A stretch of 64,000 nucleotides of DNA from Kitasatospora sp. NBC_00315 (lineage in GTDB: Bacteria; Actinomycetota; Actinomycetes; Streptomycetales; Streptomycetaceae). The translations under genes were made by a program, and so were the position numbers. The stretch covers positions 6,510,001-6,574,000 of the forward strand of contig NZ_CP108025.1 in assembly GCF_041435095.1 (NCBI RefSeq), written 5' to 3'. Every line of letters begins with the position of its first letter. The stretch's first letter is position 1. The notes under the pieces are model-generated. The model did no database searches and was not told the DNA's origin. It saw only the letters and a list, made by a program, of their open reading frames with translations. This document shows positions 7,440 to 16,248 of this stretch, one piece after another.

Positions 7440-8096
7440 ATGGGGCGACCGAGCAGAGCGCTGCTGAGCAGGGAGATCATTGCCGAAGCGGCGCTCCAGG
7501 TGGTCGACGACCTCGGCTCCGAGGGCCTCACTATGCGCGTCCTGGCCGACCGCCTGGGGGTACGGGCCGCCTCGCTCTACAACCACATGTCCGGCAAGGA
7601 CGAGCTGCTCGACGCGCTCGCCGACCTCGTCAACGCCGAGATCGACCTCACGCCGCTGACCGCCCTGGCCACCGGCCCCGACCTGCGGACCGGCCTGGCG
7701 GCCTACGCCCGCGGCTACCGCGCGGTCTTCCTGCGCCACCCCAACACCATCGCGCTGCTCGCCCGGCGCCGCGTCGAGGCGGAGCGCCAGTTGCTCGGCT
7801 ACGAGACGCTGTTCGCCGCCCTGGAGCGGGCCGGTCTCCCGCCCGCCGACGCCGCCGAGGCCGCCGCGGCCCTGGACTACCTCGTGCTCGGCTCCGCCCT
7901 GGAGACCTTCACGGCCGGCTTCACCCGTGACAGCGCCGACTACCGCCCCCGCTACCCGGCCCTGGCCGGCGCGCTGGAGGCCTCCGCCGCGCGCGGGGGC
8001 GGGCCCGGCGGGCTCGACGAGCGGGGCTTCGAACTGGCGCTGCGCCTGCTGCTGGACGGGCTCGCCGCCCGCGTCCGGCCCGCCGGCGCCGCCTGA
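7440..8096 (+). CDS. TetR-family transcriptional regulator
   Basis: The 218-residue protein starts MGRPSRALLSREIIAEAAL and has the TetR helix-turn-helix (GLTMRVLADRLGVRAASLYNHMSGKDELLDAL, about residues 28-57). A C-terminal ligand-binding region follows (RGYRAVFLRHPNTIALLARR, LDYLVLGSALETFTAG), which resembles the TetR_C domain of tetracycline-repressor relatives. It most likely represses the divergent amino acid permease through the palindrome at 7327-7343. The ligand is unknown. Confidence 0.85.
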   Translation: MGRPSRALLSREIIAEAALQVVDDLGSEGLTMRVLADRLGVRAASLYNHMSGKDELLDALADLVNAEIDLTPLTALATGPDLRTGLAAYARGYRAVFLRHPNTIALLARRRVEAERQLLGYETLFAALERAGLPPADAAEAAAALDYLVLGSALETFTAGFTRDSADYRPRYPALAGALEASAARGGGPGGLDERGFELALRLLLDGLAARVRPAGAA

Positions 8097-8252
8097 GCCC
8101 GCGTGGTGCGGGTGCGGGTCTGCTGGGCCACGGTGCCCCGGCAGGTGGTGCACCGGTCCGAGTGCCGTCGTTCTCCGCCGTCGGCCGGTGGGATCGACCT
8201 CGCCCCGAAAATCCGTTGCGGGCCCCCTCGGGGTGGGTGCGAGGATCGGCCG

Positions 8253-8849
8253 ATGAGCCACATCATCAGGGCAGTGCGGTCGGAGGACTGGCCGAGGGTC
8301 AAGGAGCTACGCCTCACCGCCCTCCAGGATCCGGTGGCGCACCTCGCCTTCCTGGAGACCCGCGAGCAGGCCCTGGCCAGGCCCGACGACTCCTGGCGGG
8401 AGCGGACCGACCGCGCCGCCGAGGGCGAGACGCTGCTGCAGCTCGTCGCGGAGCAGCCCGACGGCCGCTGGCTCGGCACCGTCACCGTGCTGGTCGAGCC
8501 GGCCGGCGAACTCGGCCTCTTCGGGGACGTGCCCGAGCAGTCGCAGACCCACCTCGTCGGCGTCTTCGTACGCCCCGAGGCGCGTGGCACCGGCCTCGCG
8601 CACGAACTCTTCGGGGCCGCGCTGGAGTGGTCCTGGGAGCTCACCGAGCCCAGGGTGGAGCGGGTCCGGCTCTTCGTGCACGAGGACAACACCCGGGCCG
8701 AGGCGATGTACCGCAGGGCCGGGTTCGCCCGGACCGGCGAGTTCGTGCCGGCACCGGGTGACGGCTCGGCGAAGGACCTCGAACTCGCGGTGGCCAGGAG
8801 CGGGGCCCGGACGACCGACCGCGGCCGGGAGGACCGAGCGCGGCCGTAA
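8253..8849 (+). CDS. GNAT-family N-acetyltransferase
   Basis: The 198-residue protein shows the GNAT fold: an N-terminal IIRAVRSEDWPRVKELRLTAL, the acetyl-CoA pyrophosphate loop in VGVFVRPEARGTGLAHELFGAAL, and motif B with VRLFVHEDNTRAEAMYRRAGFARTGE. It should transfer an acyl group from CoA to an amine in the cytoplasm. The acceptor is unknown. The last 15 residues are Arg/Asp-rich and may be a non-conserved tail. It is convergent with the thioredoxin gene. Confidence 0.82.
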   Translation: MSHIIRAVRSEDWPRVKELRLTALQDPVAHLAFLETREQALARPDDSWRERTDRAAEGETLLQLVAEQPDGRWLGTVTVLVEPAGELGLFGDVPEQSQTHLVGVFVRPEARGTGLAHELFGAALEWSWELTEPRVERVRLFVHEDNTRAEAMYRRAGFARTGEFVPAPGDGSAKDLELAVARSGARTTDRGREDRARP

Positions 8850-8850
8850 C

Positions 8851-8928
8851 GACCGACCGGCGGGGCGGGGCCGGCCGACGCGGGTCGACCCCGCGCCGCC
8901 GTCCGCCGCCCCGCGCCGCCGGTCGGTC
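8851..8928. terminator. Bidirectional terminator between convergent genes
   Basis: A 13-bp perfect outer stem (8851-8863 with 8916-8928) encloses an inner CGCGGG/CCCGCG hairpin at 8879-8895. It lies exactly between the stops of the acetyltransferase and thioredoxin genes. Confidence 0.65.
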
Positions 8929-8933
8929 GGGAA

Positions 8934-9329
8934 TCAGACCGTCTCGGCCGGTCCCGCCGCACCGGTCGACGCCGCGGCCTTGCGCTTCACCTCGGTCATG
9001 TCCAGCTCCCGGGCCTTGCCGATCAAGTCCTCGAACACCGCCTCCGGCAGCGCACCCGGCTGCGAGAACACCAGCACGCCCTCCCTGATGATCGCCAGGG
9101 TGGGGATCGACTGGATGCCGAACGCCGCCGCGAGCTCCTGCTGCGCCTCGGTGTCGACCTTCGCGAACACCAGGTCCTGGTGCCGCTCGGCCGCCTTCTC
9201 GTACACCGGCGCGAACTGGCGGCACGGGCCGCACCAGGCCGCCCAGAAGTCGATGAAGACGAAGTCCCGGCCCTCGGGGCCGGGGACCAGCTCGTCGAAG
9301 TTCTCCTTGGTCAGTTCGACCGTGCTCAT
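8934..9329 (-). CDS. Thioredoxin
   Basis: The 131-residue protein has FIDFWAAWCGPCRQFAPVYEKAA with the WCGPC redox motif, then VDTEAQQELAAAFGIQSIPT with the cis-Pro and a short C-terminal extension (MTEVKRKAAASTGAAGPAETV). It is a cytosolic dithiol-disulfide reductant. The ATG at 9329 gives the usual thioredoxin N-terminus (MSTVELTKENFDELV). Longer upstream readings have no conserved sequence. It has no reductase partner in this window, so it relies on a reductase elsewhere. Confidence 0.9.
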   Translation of the reverse strand: MSTVELTKENFDELVPGPEGRDFVFIDFWAAWCGPCRQFAPVYEKAAERHQDLVFAKVDTEAQQELAAAFGIQSIPTLAIIREGVLVFSQPGALPEAVFEDLIGKARELDMTEVKRKAAASTGAAGPAETV

Positions 9330-9605
9330 GTGCGGGTTCCTTCCCTTCGGGTGGGGGCTGCGCCGTCCGCTCGCGTCAACCCGCCCGTCGTACGAGCTAT
9401 TCCGCACCCGGCGCGCGCGGCCCGGCACCCGGCGCGCGGCCCCGGCGCCTGTCGTCCGACCCGAATCGCGCGCCCCGAAAAACCCCGGCGGAAGGTGAGC
9501 GATCCGTCGCCCGCGCCCGTACTGGAGGGTGCGGGCGCGGAGACGGCGCCCCGCCGCCGGGGGATCTCCCGGCGGTCCACTCCGGCACGACCCATGGGGG
9601 AAGCC

Positions 9606-10217
9606 ATGCGTCACCACAGCCGAGCCGCCCTGCTCGCCGCCGCCGGCATCACCTCGCTCGCCCTGGTCACGGCCTGTGGTTCGAGCGGATCCGGGTCCGG
9701 CTCCTCGGGCTCCGCGGGCACGAGCGGCGCCCCGTCACCGGCGGCCACCGCGCCGGCCGCCCCCGGCAGCGCGGGTACGCCCGCCCCGAGCGGTGCGGCC
9801 ACGCTGTCGGCGGCCACCGACGCGAAACTCGGCGCCATCGTCACCGACAGTGCGGGATTCACCCTCTACCGGTTCGACAAGGACACCACCCAGCCGCCCG
9901 CCTCCCACTGCGACGGCAGCTGCGCCACCCTGTGGCCGCCGGTCGCGGCCACCGGCCAGACGTCCGTCAAGGGCATCGACGGCAAGCTGGTCGGCACCGT
10001 GACCCGTGCGGACGGCAGCAAGCAGCTCACCCTCGACGGCCGGCCGCTGTACCGCTACGCGCCGGACACCAAGCCCGGCGACACCACGGGCCAAGGCGTC
10101 GGAGGCGTCTGGTTCGCCGTCACCCCGACCGGCGCGAAGGCCGGTACGACCACCCCGGCGCAGTCGACCACCCCGACCATGCCCCCGGCCACCGGTCCCG
10201 GCGGCTACGGCTACTGA
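9606..10217 (+). CDS. Secreted lipoprotein with the lipoprotein-15 repeat
   Basis: The 203-residue protein has a lipoprotein signal (LLAAAGITSLALVTAC, lipobox Cys at about residue 23) and a Gly/Ser/Ala/Pro linker. Two copies of the repeat seen in actinobacterial secreted lipoproteins follow: TDSAGFTLYRFDKD...CDGSCATLWPP, then LDGRPLYRYAPD...GGVWFAV. A Thr/Pro tail and GGYGY end it. It should sit on the outer face of the membrane. The function is not established, though the family is often found with redox or ECF sigma systems. The start at 9606 has GGGGGAAG just ahead. The ECF sigma gene follows. Confidence 0.8.
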   Translation: MRHHSRAALLAAAGITSLALVTACGSSGSGSGSSGSAGTSGAPSPAATAPAAPGSAGTPAPSGAATLSAATDAKLGAIVTDSAGFTLYRFDKDTTQPPASHCDGSCATLWPPVAATGQTSVKGIDGKLVGTVTRADGSKQLTLDGRPLYRYAPDTKPGDTTGQGVGGVWFAVTPTGAKAGTTTPAQSTTPTMPPATGPGGYGY

Positions 10218-10334
10218 CCCGCGGCGCGGCCGCCCCCGACCGCCGTGCCGGGCCGACCGCGGTCGCGGACGGACACCGCCCGCGGAGCGGGCCACTTCTC
10301 GACCCCGGAGGTGCGGGTGCGCAAGGATGGCGCT

Positions 10335-10898
10335 GTGACCGAGCAGCACTACGGCGACGGCGACGGCGCCGGCGGTCCCCCGTACGGCCCGGCGCCGGAC
10401 GAGCAGCTGATGCGCACCCTGTACCGGGATCACGCGGGTCCGCTGTTCGGGTTCGTCCTGCGCCTGGTGGCGGGGGACCGCCAACGGGCCGAGGACGTCG
10501 TGCAGGAGACGCTGGTCCGGGCCTGGCGCAACATCGACCGGCTGGACGCCACAGCCGGGTCGCTGCGGCCCTGGCTGGTGACGGTCGCGCGGCGGATCGT
10601 CATCGACGACCACCGCAGCACGCTGGCCCGGCCGCGCGAGGTCGACCCCTCGCCGCTGGAGCTGCTGCCGGCCGAGGACGAACTCGACAGGGCGCTGAGG
10701 TTCATGACGATCTCCGACGCGCTCGACGACCTGACCGAGGCCCACCGGACGGTTGTCGTCGAGACCTATCTCAAGGGCCGCACGGTCAACGAGGCGGCCG
10801 CCGCGCTCGGTATCCCCGCGGGAACCGTGCGATCGCGGATCTTCTACGCGCTCCGCGCCCTCAAGGTCGCGCTCGAAGAACGAGGAGTGACATCGTGA
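10335..10898 (+). CDS. ECF-type RNA polymerase sigma factor
   Basis: This 187-residue sigma-70 family protein has region 2 (LYRDHAGPLFGFVLRLVAGDRQRAEDVVQETLVRAWRN) and region 4 (LTEAHRTVVVETYLKGRTVNEAAAALGIPAGTVRSRIFYALRAL), with no region 3. It directs RNA polymerase to a specific regulon. Its stop overlaps the anti-sigma GTG (GTGA at 10895-10898), the usual coupling for sigma/anti-sigma pairs. The lipoprotein upstream on the same strand is a plausible target. The GTG at 10335 is chosen because the residues before it are not conserved. Confidence 0.88.
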   Translation: MTEQHYGDGDGAGGPPYGPAPDEQLMRTLYRDHAGPLFGFVLRLVAGDRQRAEDVVQETLVRAWRNIDRLDATAGSLRPWLVTVARRIVIDDHRSTLARPREVDPSPLELLPAEDELDRALRFMTISDALDDLTEAHRTVVVETYLKGRTVNEAAAALGIPAGTVRSRIFYALRALKVALEERGVTS

Positions 10899-11602
10899 CG
10901 CCGCCACCGGAAGACCACGTGGACGTCGGCGCGTACGTCCTCGGCGTACTCGACCCCGCGGAGCGGGCCGCCTTCGAGGAGCACCTCGCCGGCTGCGCGC
11001 AGTGCGTCGGCGAGGTCGCCGAACTCGGCGGGCTGGAACCGATCCTGGCCGAGTACCGGGCCGCCGGCGCCCCGGGCCGGCCGGCCGCCGTACCCACCCG
11101 TCCGGACGAGGCGATGCTCGGCCGACTGGTCGGCGAGGTCACCGCCGCCCGCCGCCGGGGCCGTCGGCGCCGGCTGGTGCTTGTGGCGGCCGCCGCGGTG
11201 CTGGTGCTCGCAGGGCCGGCGGTCACCGCCGTGGTCACCGCCGACACCGGGCACCCGGTCCGGGCCGTCGCCCAGCAGTTCAGCGGCACCGACGCTGCCA
11301 GTGGCGCCACGGCCACCGTCGGGGTCGAGGGCGCGGCCTGGGGCAGCCGGATCACCCTGCGGCTCTCGCACGTCCCGGGCCCGTTGACGTGCGACCTGGT
11401 CGCGGTCTCGCGGACCGGCGAGCAGCAGACCGTCACCTCCTGGAGCGTGCCGGCCGCCGGCTACGGCGCCCCCGGCGCTCCCGCAACGCTGAACACCACC
11501 GGTGGCGCCGGTCTGAGGCCCGGGGACATCGACCACTTCGAGGTCCGCACCCTGGACGGCGCCAAGGTCCTGGTGACGGTTCCGGCCGCGCCGGCGGCCT
11601 GA
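10895..11602 (+). CDS. Membrane-anchored zinc-finger anti-sigma factor
   Basis: The 235-residue protein begins with a ZAS-type zinc-binding motif (HLAGCAQC, His-x3-Cys-x2-Cys) in a helix typical of anti-sigma factors (AYVLGVLDPAERAAFEEHL). It has one membrane segment (LVLVAAAAVLVLAGPAVTAVV) after a basic stretch, and an outer domain of about 120 residues. It should hold the adjacent sigma factor at the membrane until an external signal releases it. The outer domain (SGTDAASGATATVGVEGAAWGS...) matches the sensor half seen in SigK/RskA-like anti-sigma factors. Confidence 0.87.
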   Translation: MTPPPEDHVDVGAYVLGVLDPAERAAFEEHLAGCAQCVGEVAELGGLEPILAEYRAAGAPGRPAAVPTRPDEAMLGRLVGEVTAARRRGRRRRLVLVAAAAVLVLAGPAVTAVVTADTGHPVRAVAQQFSGTDAASGATATVGVEGAAWGSRITLRLSHVPGPLTCDLVAVSRTGEQQTVTSWSVPAAGYGAPGAPATLNTTGGAGLRPGDIDHFEVRTLDGAKVLVTVPAAPAA

Positions 11603-11721
11603 GAGCCCGGCCGCCGTGGCGGACGGCCCGCGCCGGGCCGCCCCCGCCGGCGGCCGCCCCCTGGTGTTCGACGCGCACCCGGCGCACCCTGGAAAGGGGT
11701 ATCCGCTGGAGGTGATCGGCC

Positions 11722-11991
11722 ATGCAGACTCTCGTCGGTTGGCACATCGAGATGGAATTCCGCGAGGACGGCCCCAGGACGGCCGCGGCGGCGCTGCTCC
11801 GGCTCGGCGACGGGACGGAGGTCCGGGCCCACGGCTACAGCAGCCGGCACCCCTCGGACCCGGACCAGTTGCGCGTCGGCGAGGAGATCTCGGCCGCGCG
11901 GGCGCTGAACGACCTCGCCTCCCAACTGCTCACCAAGGCCCACAACGAGATCCAGGACGTCGGGCGCCTGCCCGACCACCCGTTGATGTGA
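11722..11991 (+). CDS. DUF1876 domain protein
   Basis: The 89-residue protein MQTLVGWHIEMEFREDGPRT... has the DUF1876 pattern, ending LRVGEEISAARALNDLASQLL. These small cytosolic proteins are widespread in streptomycetes, and no biochemical role is established. GGAGGTGATC precedes the start at 11722. It stands alone between the anti-sigma gene and a small zinc-ribbon-like gene. Confidence 0.82.
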   Translation: MQTLVGWHIEMEFREDGPRTAAAALLRLGDGTEVRAHGYSSRHPSDPDQLRVGEEISAARALNDLASQLLTKAHNEIQDVGRLPDHPLM

Positions 11992-12226
11992 CCACGCGGG
12001 GGGTCGGGCGGCCGGGCCGCCCCGGAGCCGGAGCGCCGCCGCGTCCGCGCGCCGCCGCTCCGGGGCCGGGACACCGCCCGTCTCCGACCGCCTGCCGTCT
12101 CCGACCGCCTGCCGTGCCCGCCCGGCGCCCTCGCGGGGCCCGGCTCCGCCGGTGTCGCACGCGGCTCCGCCGGTGCCGGACGCGGTTCCGGGCCCCGGCA
12201 CCCCGACGTCTCCAGGGAGGTTCGCC

Positions 12227-12400
12227 ATGTCGCGCGTTCCGCTGATCTGCCCCCGGTGCGGCCACCCTCAGCGGGTGGTACCCGGTGGGCCGGAACGGCC
12301 GATCAGGGTCGTCCACGAGGCCACCGGCCGAGAGGCCTGCACGGAGTCCGAGGACGCCCCGGCCGTCGAGCGGCCCAGCGAAGCCGGCCCGGCGGGCTGA
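12227..12400 (+). CDS. 57-residue zinc-ribbon-like small protein
   Basis: The product MSRVPLICPRCGHPQRVVPGG... carries one CPRC knuckle, and a single Cys further on could complete a metal site. It is acidic towards its end. A clear AGGGAGG ribosome site at 12214-12220 supports the start and argues that this short frame is real. I do not recognise a named family. A structural or nucleic-acid-binding role is only a guess from the CxxC motif. Confidence 0.6.
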   Translation: MSRVPLICPRCGHPQRVVPGGPERPIRVVHEATGREACTESEDAPAVERPSEAGPAG

Positions 12401-12564
12401 CGCGGCCGGCCGACGCGTGGGAGGGCGCCGTGGGTGGCGCGGGGGCGACGCTTTCACGAAGGGTTTCGGCTGCGCCGCGGAGTCCGTGGACGCTTCCGGC
12501 CATGGACCGAACCGTCCATCGTGATCGACCGTGCGCGGTTCGGGTCGTTTGGGACGCTCGATGC

Positions 12565-12795
12565 ATGTACCTCGTCCACGTCACGCCGCAACCGGCCGGG
12601 CCGTCCGTTCTCGCGGCCGAACTCCCCGTGAACGCAGGCGAGATGCTCTTCTCCGTCGCGCTGCCCGAGGAGCGCATCGAGCGCGTGGACGGTGGCGGGG
12701 GAGTTCAGCAGCCGGTCCTGCTGGTGGGTGAGACCAGTACGGCGCTCAACGCCCGATCCGCCTTGACGGTGACCTCGGAGGTGCCCTTGCCGTAG
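12565..12795 (+). CDS. Possible small streptomycete-type protein overlapping a convergent gene
   Basis: The 76-residue frame begins MYLVHVTPQPAGPSVLAAELP and contains LFSVALPEERIERV and QQPVLLVGETSTAL. This resembles small actinobacterial proteins with a beta-alpha-beta pattern and no assigned function. Its last 91 bp lie antisense to the 3' end of the lipoprotein gene (stop at 12705), and residues after about 50 may be foreign sequence. It may be a truncated or fused gene whose original C-terminus was lost. A 6-bp inverted repeat (ATGGAC/GTCCAT, 12502-12519) precedes it. Confidence 0.4.
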   Translation: MYLVHVTPQPAGPSVLAAELPVNAGEMLFSVALPEERIERVDGGGGVQQPVLLVGETSTALNARSALTVTSEVPLP

Positions 12796-13472
12796 CCGGT
12801 CGGCGAGGACTCGAAGCTGAGCGTGGCAGGGAGTTCCGCGTCGGTGATCGCCTCGCCGAGGTGGACGACCGTGAGGGTTCCCTTGCAGGCCGCGGGCTCG
12901 GGCGGCGCAGTGCCCGGGACATTGCCGACACCCAGGGTGAGGGCGACGGCGGTGGTGCTGATCGGCGCGTACACGTACACGTAGTGGGTGTCCGTGACCC
13001 GGCCGGTGCCGGGGGTCCGGCGGGTGGTGCCCGTGGTGCCGGTGGTGTCCGAGGTGTCCGTCGTCACCAGTACCCAGTAGTGGGAGACGTTGACGTACAG
13101 CGTCCTGCAGGACCGGTGGTCGACGGCCGGATCGAAGTACACGCCGTACTCGTCGGTGCGCAGGCCCTTGAGTCCGCTGGAGGCGCCCGGCAGGGCCGTG
13201 AGGTAGTCGTGCATCTGCGTCGTGGTGAACGCCGAGGTGTCGATGCAGTCGGCGACCGGGCTCCGCGCCGTGGTGGGCGCGGGTGCTGTCGTCGCTGCCG
13301 CCGTGGGCGTGGGCGTCGGAGTGGGCGCTGAGGTGGGTGCCGTCGCGGCCGTCGTCGCCGGGCCGTCCGCCGAGGCCGGGCGGGAGCCGTCGGAGGAGCA
13401 GCCGGCGAGGGTGAGCAGGACTCCGGCCAGGGCCGGGACGGCGATCCGCCAGGACGGGGACGACCCACGCAT
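12705..13472 (-). CDS. Secreted lipoprotein of unknown function
   Basis: The 255-residue protein has a lipoprotein signal (RIAVPALAGVLLTLAGC) and a long Thr/Pro/Ala linker. A globular domain follows with paired Cys (VADCIDTS, RSCRTLYV, AACKGTL, SRTGC at the very end). It contains a Thr-rich insert (TTDTSDTTGTTGTT) where short repeats have expanded. A good GGAGGTG site precedes the ATG at 13472. I do not recognise the domain. It should be anchored to the outer face of the membrane. Confidence 0.7.
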   Translation of the reverse strand: MRGSSPSWRIAVPALAGVLLTLAGCSSDGSRPASADGPATTAATAPTSAPTPTPTPTAAATTAPAPTTARSPVADCIDTSAFTTTQMHDYLTALPGASSGLKGLRTDEYGVYFDPAVDHRSCRTLYVNVSHYWVLVTTDTSDTTGTTGTTRRTPGTGRVTDTHYVYVYAPISTTAVALTLGVGNVPGTAPPEPAACKGTLTVVHLGEAITDAELPATLSFESSPTGYGKGTSEVTVKADRALSAVLVSPTSRTGC

Positions 13473-13602
13473 CCTGACACCTCCGGCTACCGCCGGGCCC
13501 CCACGACACCGGCAAGCCGATGGTGGCAGATCGGCGGACCGTCGCGCAGCGCGATGGCGTGACTGCCCTGAGTTGATGTTCGGGCGGGCAGTCGATTCCA
13601 GG

Positions 13603-14529
13603 TCAGAAGACCGACCAGCCGGTGGCGGTGGTGAAGGCGTCCAGGGCGGCGACCGCGCCCACCGAGTTCCCGGCGGCGTCCAGGGCCGGGCTCCAGGCGC
13701 AGAGAGTGCCCCGCCCCGGGACGACGGCGAGGATGCCCCCGCCCACGCCGCTCTTGCCGGGCAGGCCGACCCGGTAGGCGAACTGGCCGGCCGCGTCGTA
13801 GGTGCCACAGGTCAGCAGGACGGCGTTGATCCGCTTGGCCTCGCTGCGGCTCAGCAGGCGGCTGCCGTCGGCGCGCAGGCCGTGGCGGGCGAGGAAGAGA
13901 CCGGCCAGCGCGAGGTCGCGGCAGCTGGCGGTGAGGGCGCAGTGGTCGTAGTAGTGCTGGAGCACGGTCTCGACCGGGTTGTCGAGGTTGCCGTAGCTGG
14001 CGATGAAATGGGCCAGGGCGGCGTTGCGGTGGCCGTGCGCGGCCTCGGAGGCGGCGACCACCGAGTCGCTGTCCAGCCGCGGGTTGCCGGATTCGGTCCG
14101 CAGGAAGTCCCGGACGGCCGCACGGGCGTCGCCGGTCAGGCTCTGCAGGCGGTCGGTGACGACGACCGCGCCCGCGTTGATGAACGGGTTGCGCGGGATG
14201 CCGTGCTCGCTCTCCAGCTGGACCAGCGAATTGAACGGGCTGCCGGAGGGTTCGCGCCCGACCCGGTGCCACAGGTCGTCGCCGCCGACCGCGAGGGCGA
14301 GCGCGAGGGTGAAGAGCTTGGAGATGCTCTGGACCGAGAAGGGGTGCTGCCAGTCGCCGACGCCGTGCACCTCGCCGTCCACCGTGGCGAGCGCCAGGCC
14401 GAACGCGCCGGGATCGGCGGCGGCGAGGGCCGGAATGTAGTCGGCGACCCGCCCGGTGCCGAGCACCGGACGGGCCGCTTCCATGGCCTGGTTCAACTGG
14501 TCCTGAAGATCCACCAGGTCATTGTGCAC
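13603..14529 (-). CDS. glsA: Glutaminase (serine-dependent beta-lactamase fold)
   Basis: The 308-residue enzyme hydrolyses L-glutamine to glutamate and ammonia. Diagnostic segments are GRVADYIPALAAADP, FSVQSISKLF (catalytic Ser-x-x-Lys), EPSGSPFNSLVQLE, GIPRNPFINAGAVVV, the catalytic-region Tyr in HYYDHCALTASCRDLA, and GLPGKSGVGGGILAVVPG. The length matches the family (about 305-310). GTG at 14529 is the preferred start, and a second GTG at 14514 is possible. The transporter gene upstream on the same strand ends only 29 bp away, so they may be co-transcribed. Confidence 0.93.
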   Translation of the reverse strand: MHNDLVDLQDQLNQAMEAARPVLGTGRVADYIPALAAADPGAFGLALATVDGEVHGVGDWQHPFSVQSISKLFTLALALAVGGDDLWHRVGREPSGSPFNSLVQLESEHGIPRNPFINAGAVVVTDRLQSLTGDARAAVRDFLRTESGNPRLDSDSVVAASEAAHGHRNAALAHFIASYGNLDNPVETVLQHYYDHCALTASCRDLALAGLFLARHGLRADGSRLLSRSEAKRINAVLLTCGTYDAAGQFAYRVGLPGKSGVGGGILAVVPGRGTLCAWSPALDAAGNSVGAVAALDAFTTATGWSVF

Positions 14530-14558
14530 GGAGCGGCGCGGCCGCCCCTTGCACGGGG

Positions 14559-16076
14559 TCAGTGCGCGAGCACCGGGATCTGGTTGGCGTCCTCGTCCTT
14601 CGAACCGGCGGTGGCGGCGGGGCCGCCCTGGTGGCCGGTGTTGATGAAGGTGAAGGCGATGCCGGCGGCCAGCACCAGGATGCCGAACGACCACCAGATG
14701 GCGGTGGAGAAGCCGTGCACCATCGACTGCATCACCAGCGCCTGCTTGGAGGTGGCGCCCGCCGTGTGCGCGGTCAGGTAGGCCGTGGTGGCGCTGGCCG
14801 CGATGGTGTTGAGCAGAGCGGTACCGATGGCGCCGCCGACCTGCTGGGAGGTGTTGACCATGGCGGAGGCGACACCGGCGTCGCGCGGCTGGACGCCGTG
14901 CGTGGCCAGGCTCATGGCCGGCATGAAGGCGGTACCCATGCCGAGGCCCATCAGGACCAGACCCGGCAGGATCAGCACCGGGTAGGAGCTGTCCGTCTTG
15001 ATCTGGGTCAGGATCAGCATGCCGATCGAGGCGACCAGGAAGCCGGGCGCCATCAGGTAGCGCGGCGCGACCCGGGTCATCAGGCGGGCACCGATCTGGG
15101 TGGAGCCGGTGATCATGCCCACCACCATCGGGAGGAAGGCGACACCGGTGAGCACCGGGCTGTAGCCGAGCACGACCTGCAGGTAGTACGTCAGGAAGAG
15201 GAACAGGCCGAACATGCCGATCACGGCCAGGCCCAGCGACATGTAGACGCCACCGCGGTTGCGGTCCAGGATGACGCGCAGGGGCAGCAGCGGGGCCTTG
15301 ACCACGCGCTCGACCACGACGAACGCGGCCAGCAGGACGGCGGCGGCGACGAACAGGCCGATGGTGATCGGAGCGGACCAGCCGTCCGTCTCGGCGCGGG
15401 TGAAGGCGTAGACCAGCGAGACCAGGCCGGTGGTCACGAGCAGCACGCCGGGGATGTCCAGCCGGTTGCGGTTGCGGCCCTGGGCGGGCTCGCGGATCAC
15501 CATGACGGCGCCGAAGGCGGCGACGATGGCGAACGGGATGTTGACGAAGAAGGTCCAGCGCCAGTTGAGGTACTCGGTGAGCAGACCGCCGAGGATCAGG
15601 CCGATGGCACCGCCACCGCCGGCGATGGCGCCGTAGATGCCGAACGCCTTGGCGCGCTCCTTGGCCTCGGTGAACATGACCGCGAGCAGCGAGAGCGCGG
15701 CCGGGGCCAGCAGTGCGCCGAACACGCCCTGCAGGGCACGGGCGCCGAGCAGCATGGCCGTGTTGGCGGCCGCGCCGCCGAGCGCGGAGGCGAGGGCGAA
15801 GCCGGTCAGGCCGACCACGAAGGTCCGCTTGCGGCCCCAGAGGTCGGCGATCCGGCCACCGAACAGCAGCAGGCCGCCGAAGGCGAGCGCGTAGGCCGTG
15901 ATGACCCACTGGCGGTTGCCGTCGGTGATGCCGAGGTCGCGCTGGGCGGAGGGCAGGGCGATGTTCACGATCGTGGCGTCGAGCACGACCATCAGCTGGG
16001 CGAGACCGATGAAGATCAGCGCCTTCCAGCGCCGGGGATCGGGCTGCAGTGCTGTTTCGGGCATGGGGGTACTCAC
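14559..16076 (-). CDS. EmrB/QacA-type (DHA2) MFS drug exporter
   Basis: The 505-residue inner-membrane protein has 14 predicted segments, with QLMVVLDATIVNIALPSAQRDLG in TM1 (the LDxTVVNVALP signature of DHA2 exporters), ADLWGRKR in the loop after TM2, and GVFGALLAPAALSLL near TM4. Such proteins export drugs or metabolites using protons. A TetR gene lies just upstream on the same strand, a typical repressor-exporter pair. The start could be GTG 16076 or ATG 16064, and neither has a strong ribosome site. Confidence 0.88.
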   Translation of the reverse strand: MSTPMPETALQPDPRRWKALIFIGLAQLMVVLDATIVNIALPSAQRDLGITDGNRQWVITAYALAFGGLLLFGGRIADLWGRKRTFVVGLTGFALASALGGAAANTAMLLGARALQGVFGALLAPAALSLLAVMFTEAKERAKAFGIYGAIAGGGGAIGLILGGLLTEYLNWRWTFFVNIPFAIVAAFGAVMVIREPAQGRNRNRLDIPGVLLVTTGLVSLVYAFTRAETDGWSAPITIGLFVAAAVLLAAFVVVERVVKAPLLPLRVILDRNRGGVYMSLGLAVIGMFGLFLFLTYYLQVVLGYSPVLTGVAFLPMVVGMITGSTQIGARLMTRVAPRYLMAPGFLVASIGMLILTQIKTDSSYPVLILPGLVLMGLGMGTAFMPAMSLATHGVQPRDAGVASAMVNTSQQVGGAIGTALLNTIAASATTAYLTAHTAGATSKQALVMQSMVHGFSTAIWWSFGILVLAAGIAFTFINTGHQGGPAATAGSKDEDANQIPVLAH

Positions 16077-16248
16077 TTTGCGGTGCGAGGCTTGCGAACT
16101 CAGGGCAGGTTTGGGCCGCGGCGCGAGTGCGTCGGTGCACCCGGTCGCGTGGGTCGGGCAGGGACGGCGTCAGCGGGACGTGCGTCGGCGGTCCGTGGTC
16201 GGTAGATGGTCCGTGGTCGAATGGAGAGCGGCTCGGTCGGCCGTGTGC

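Noticed and set aside
13603..16140. An 845-codon frame apparently fusing a transporter antisense region to glutaminase
   Set aside because: Only the last 308 codons are glutaminase. The rest is a shifted reading of the EmrB-type exporter, so there is no fusion.
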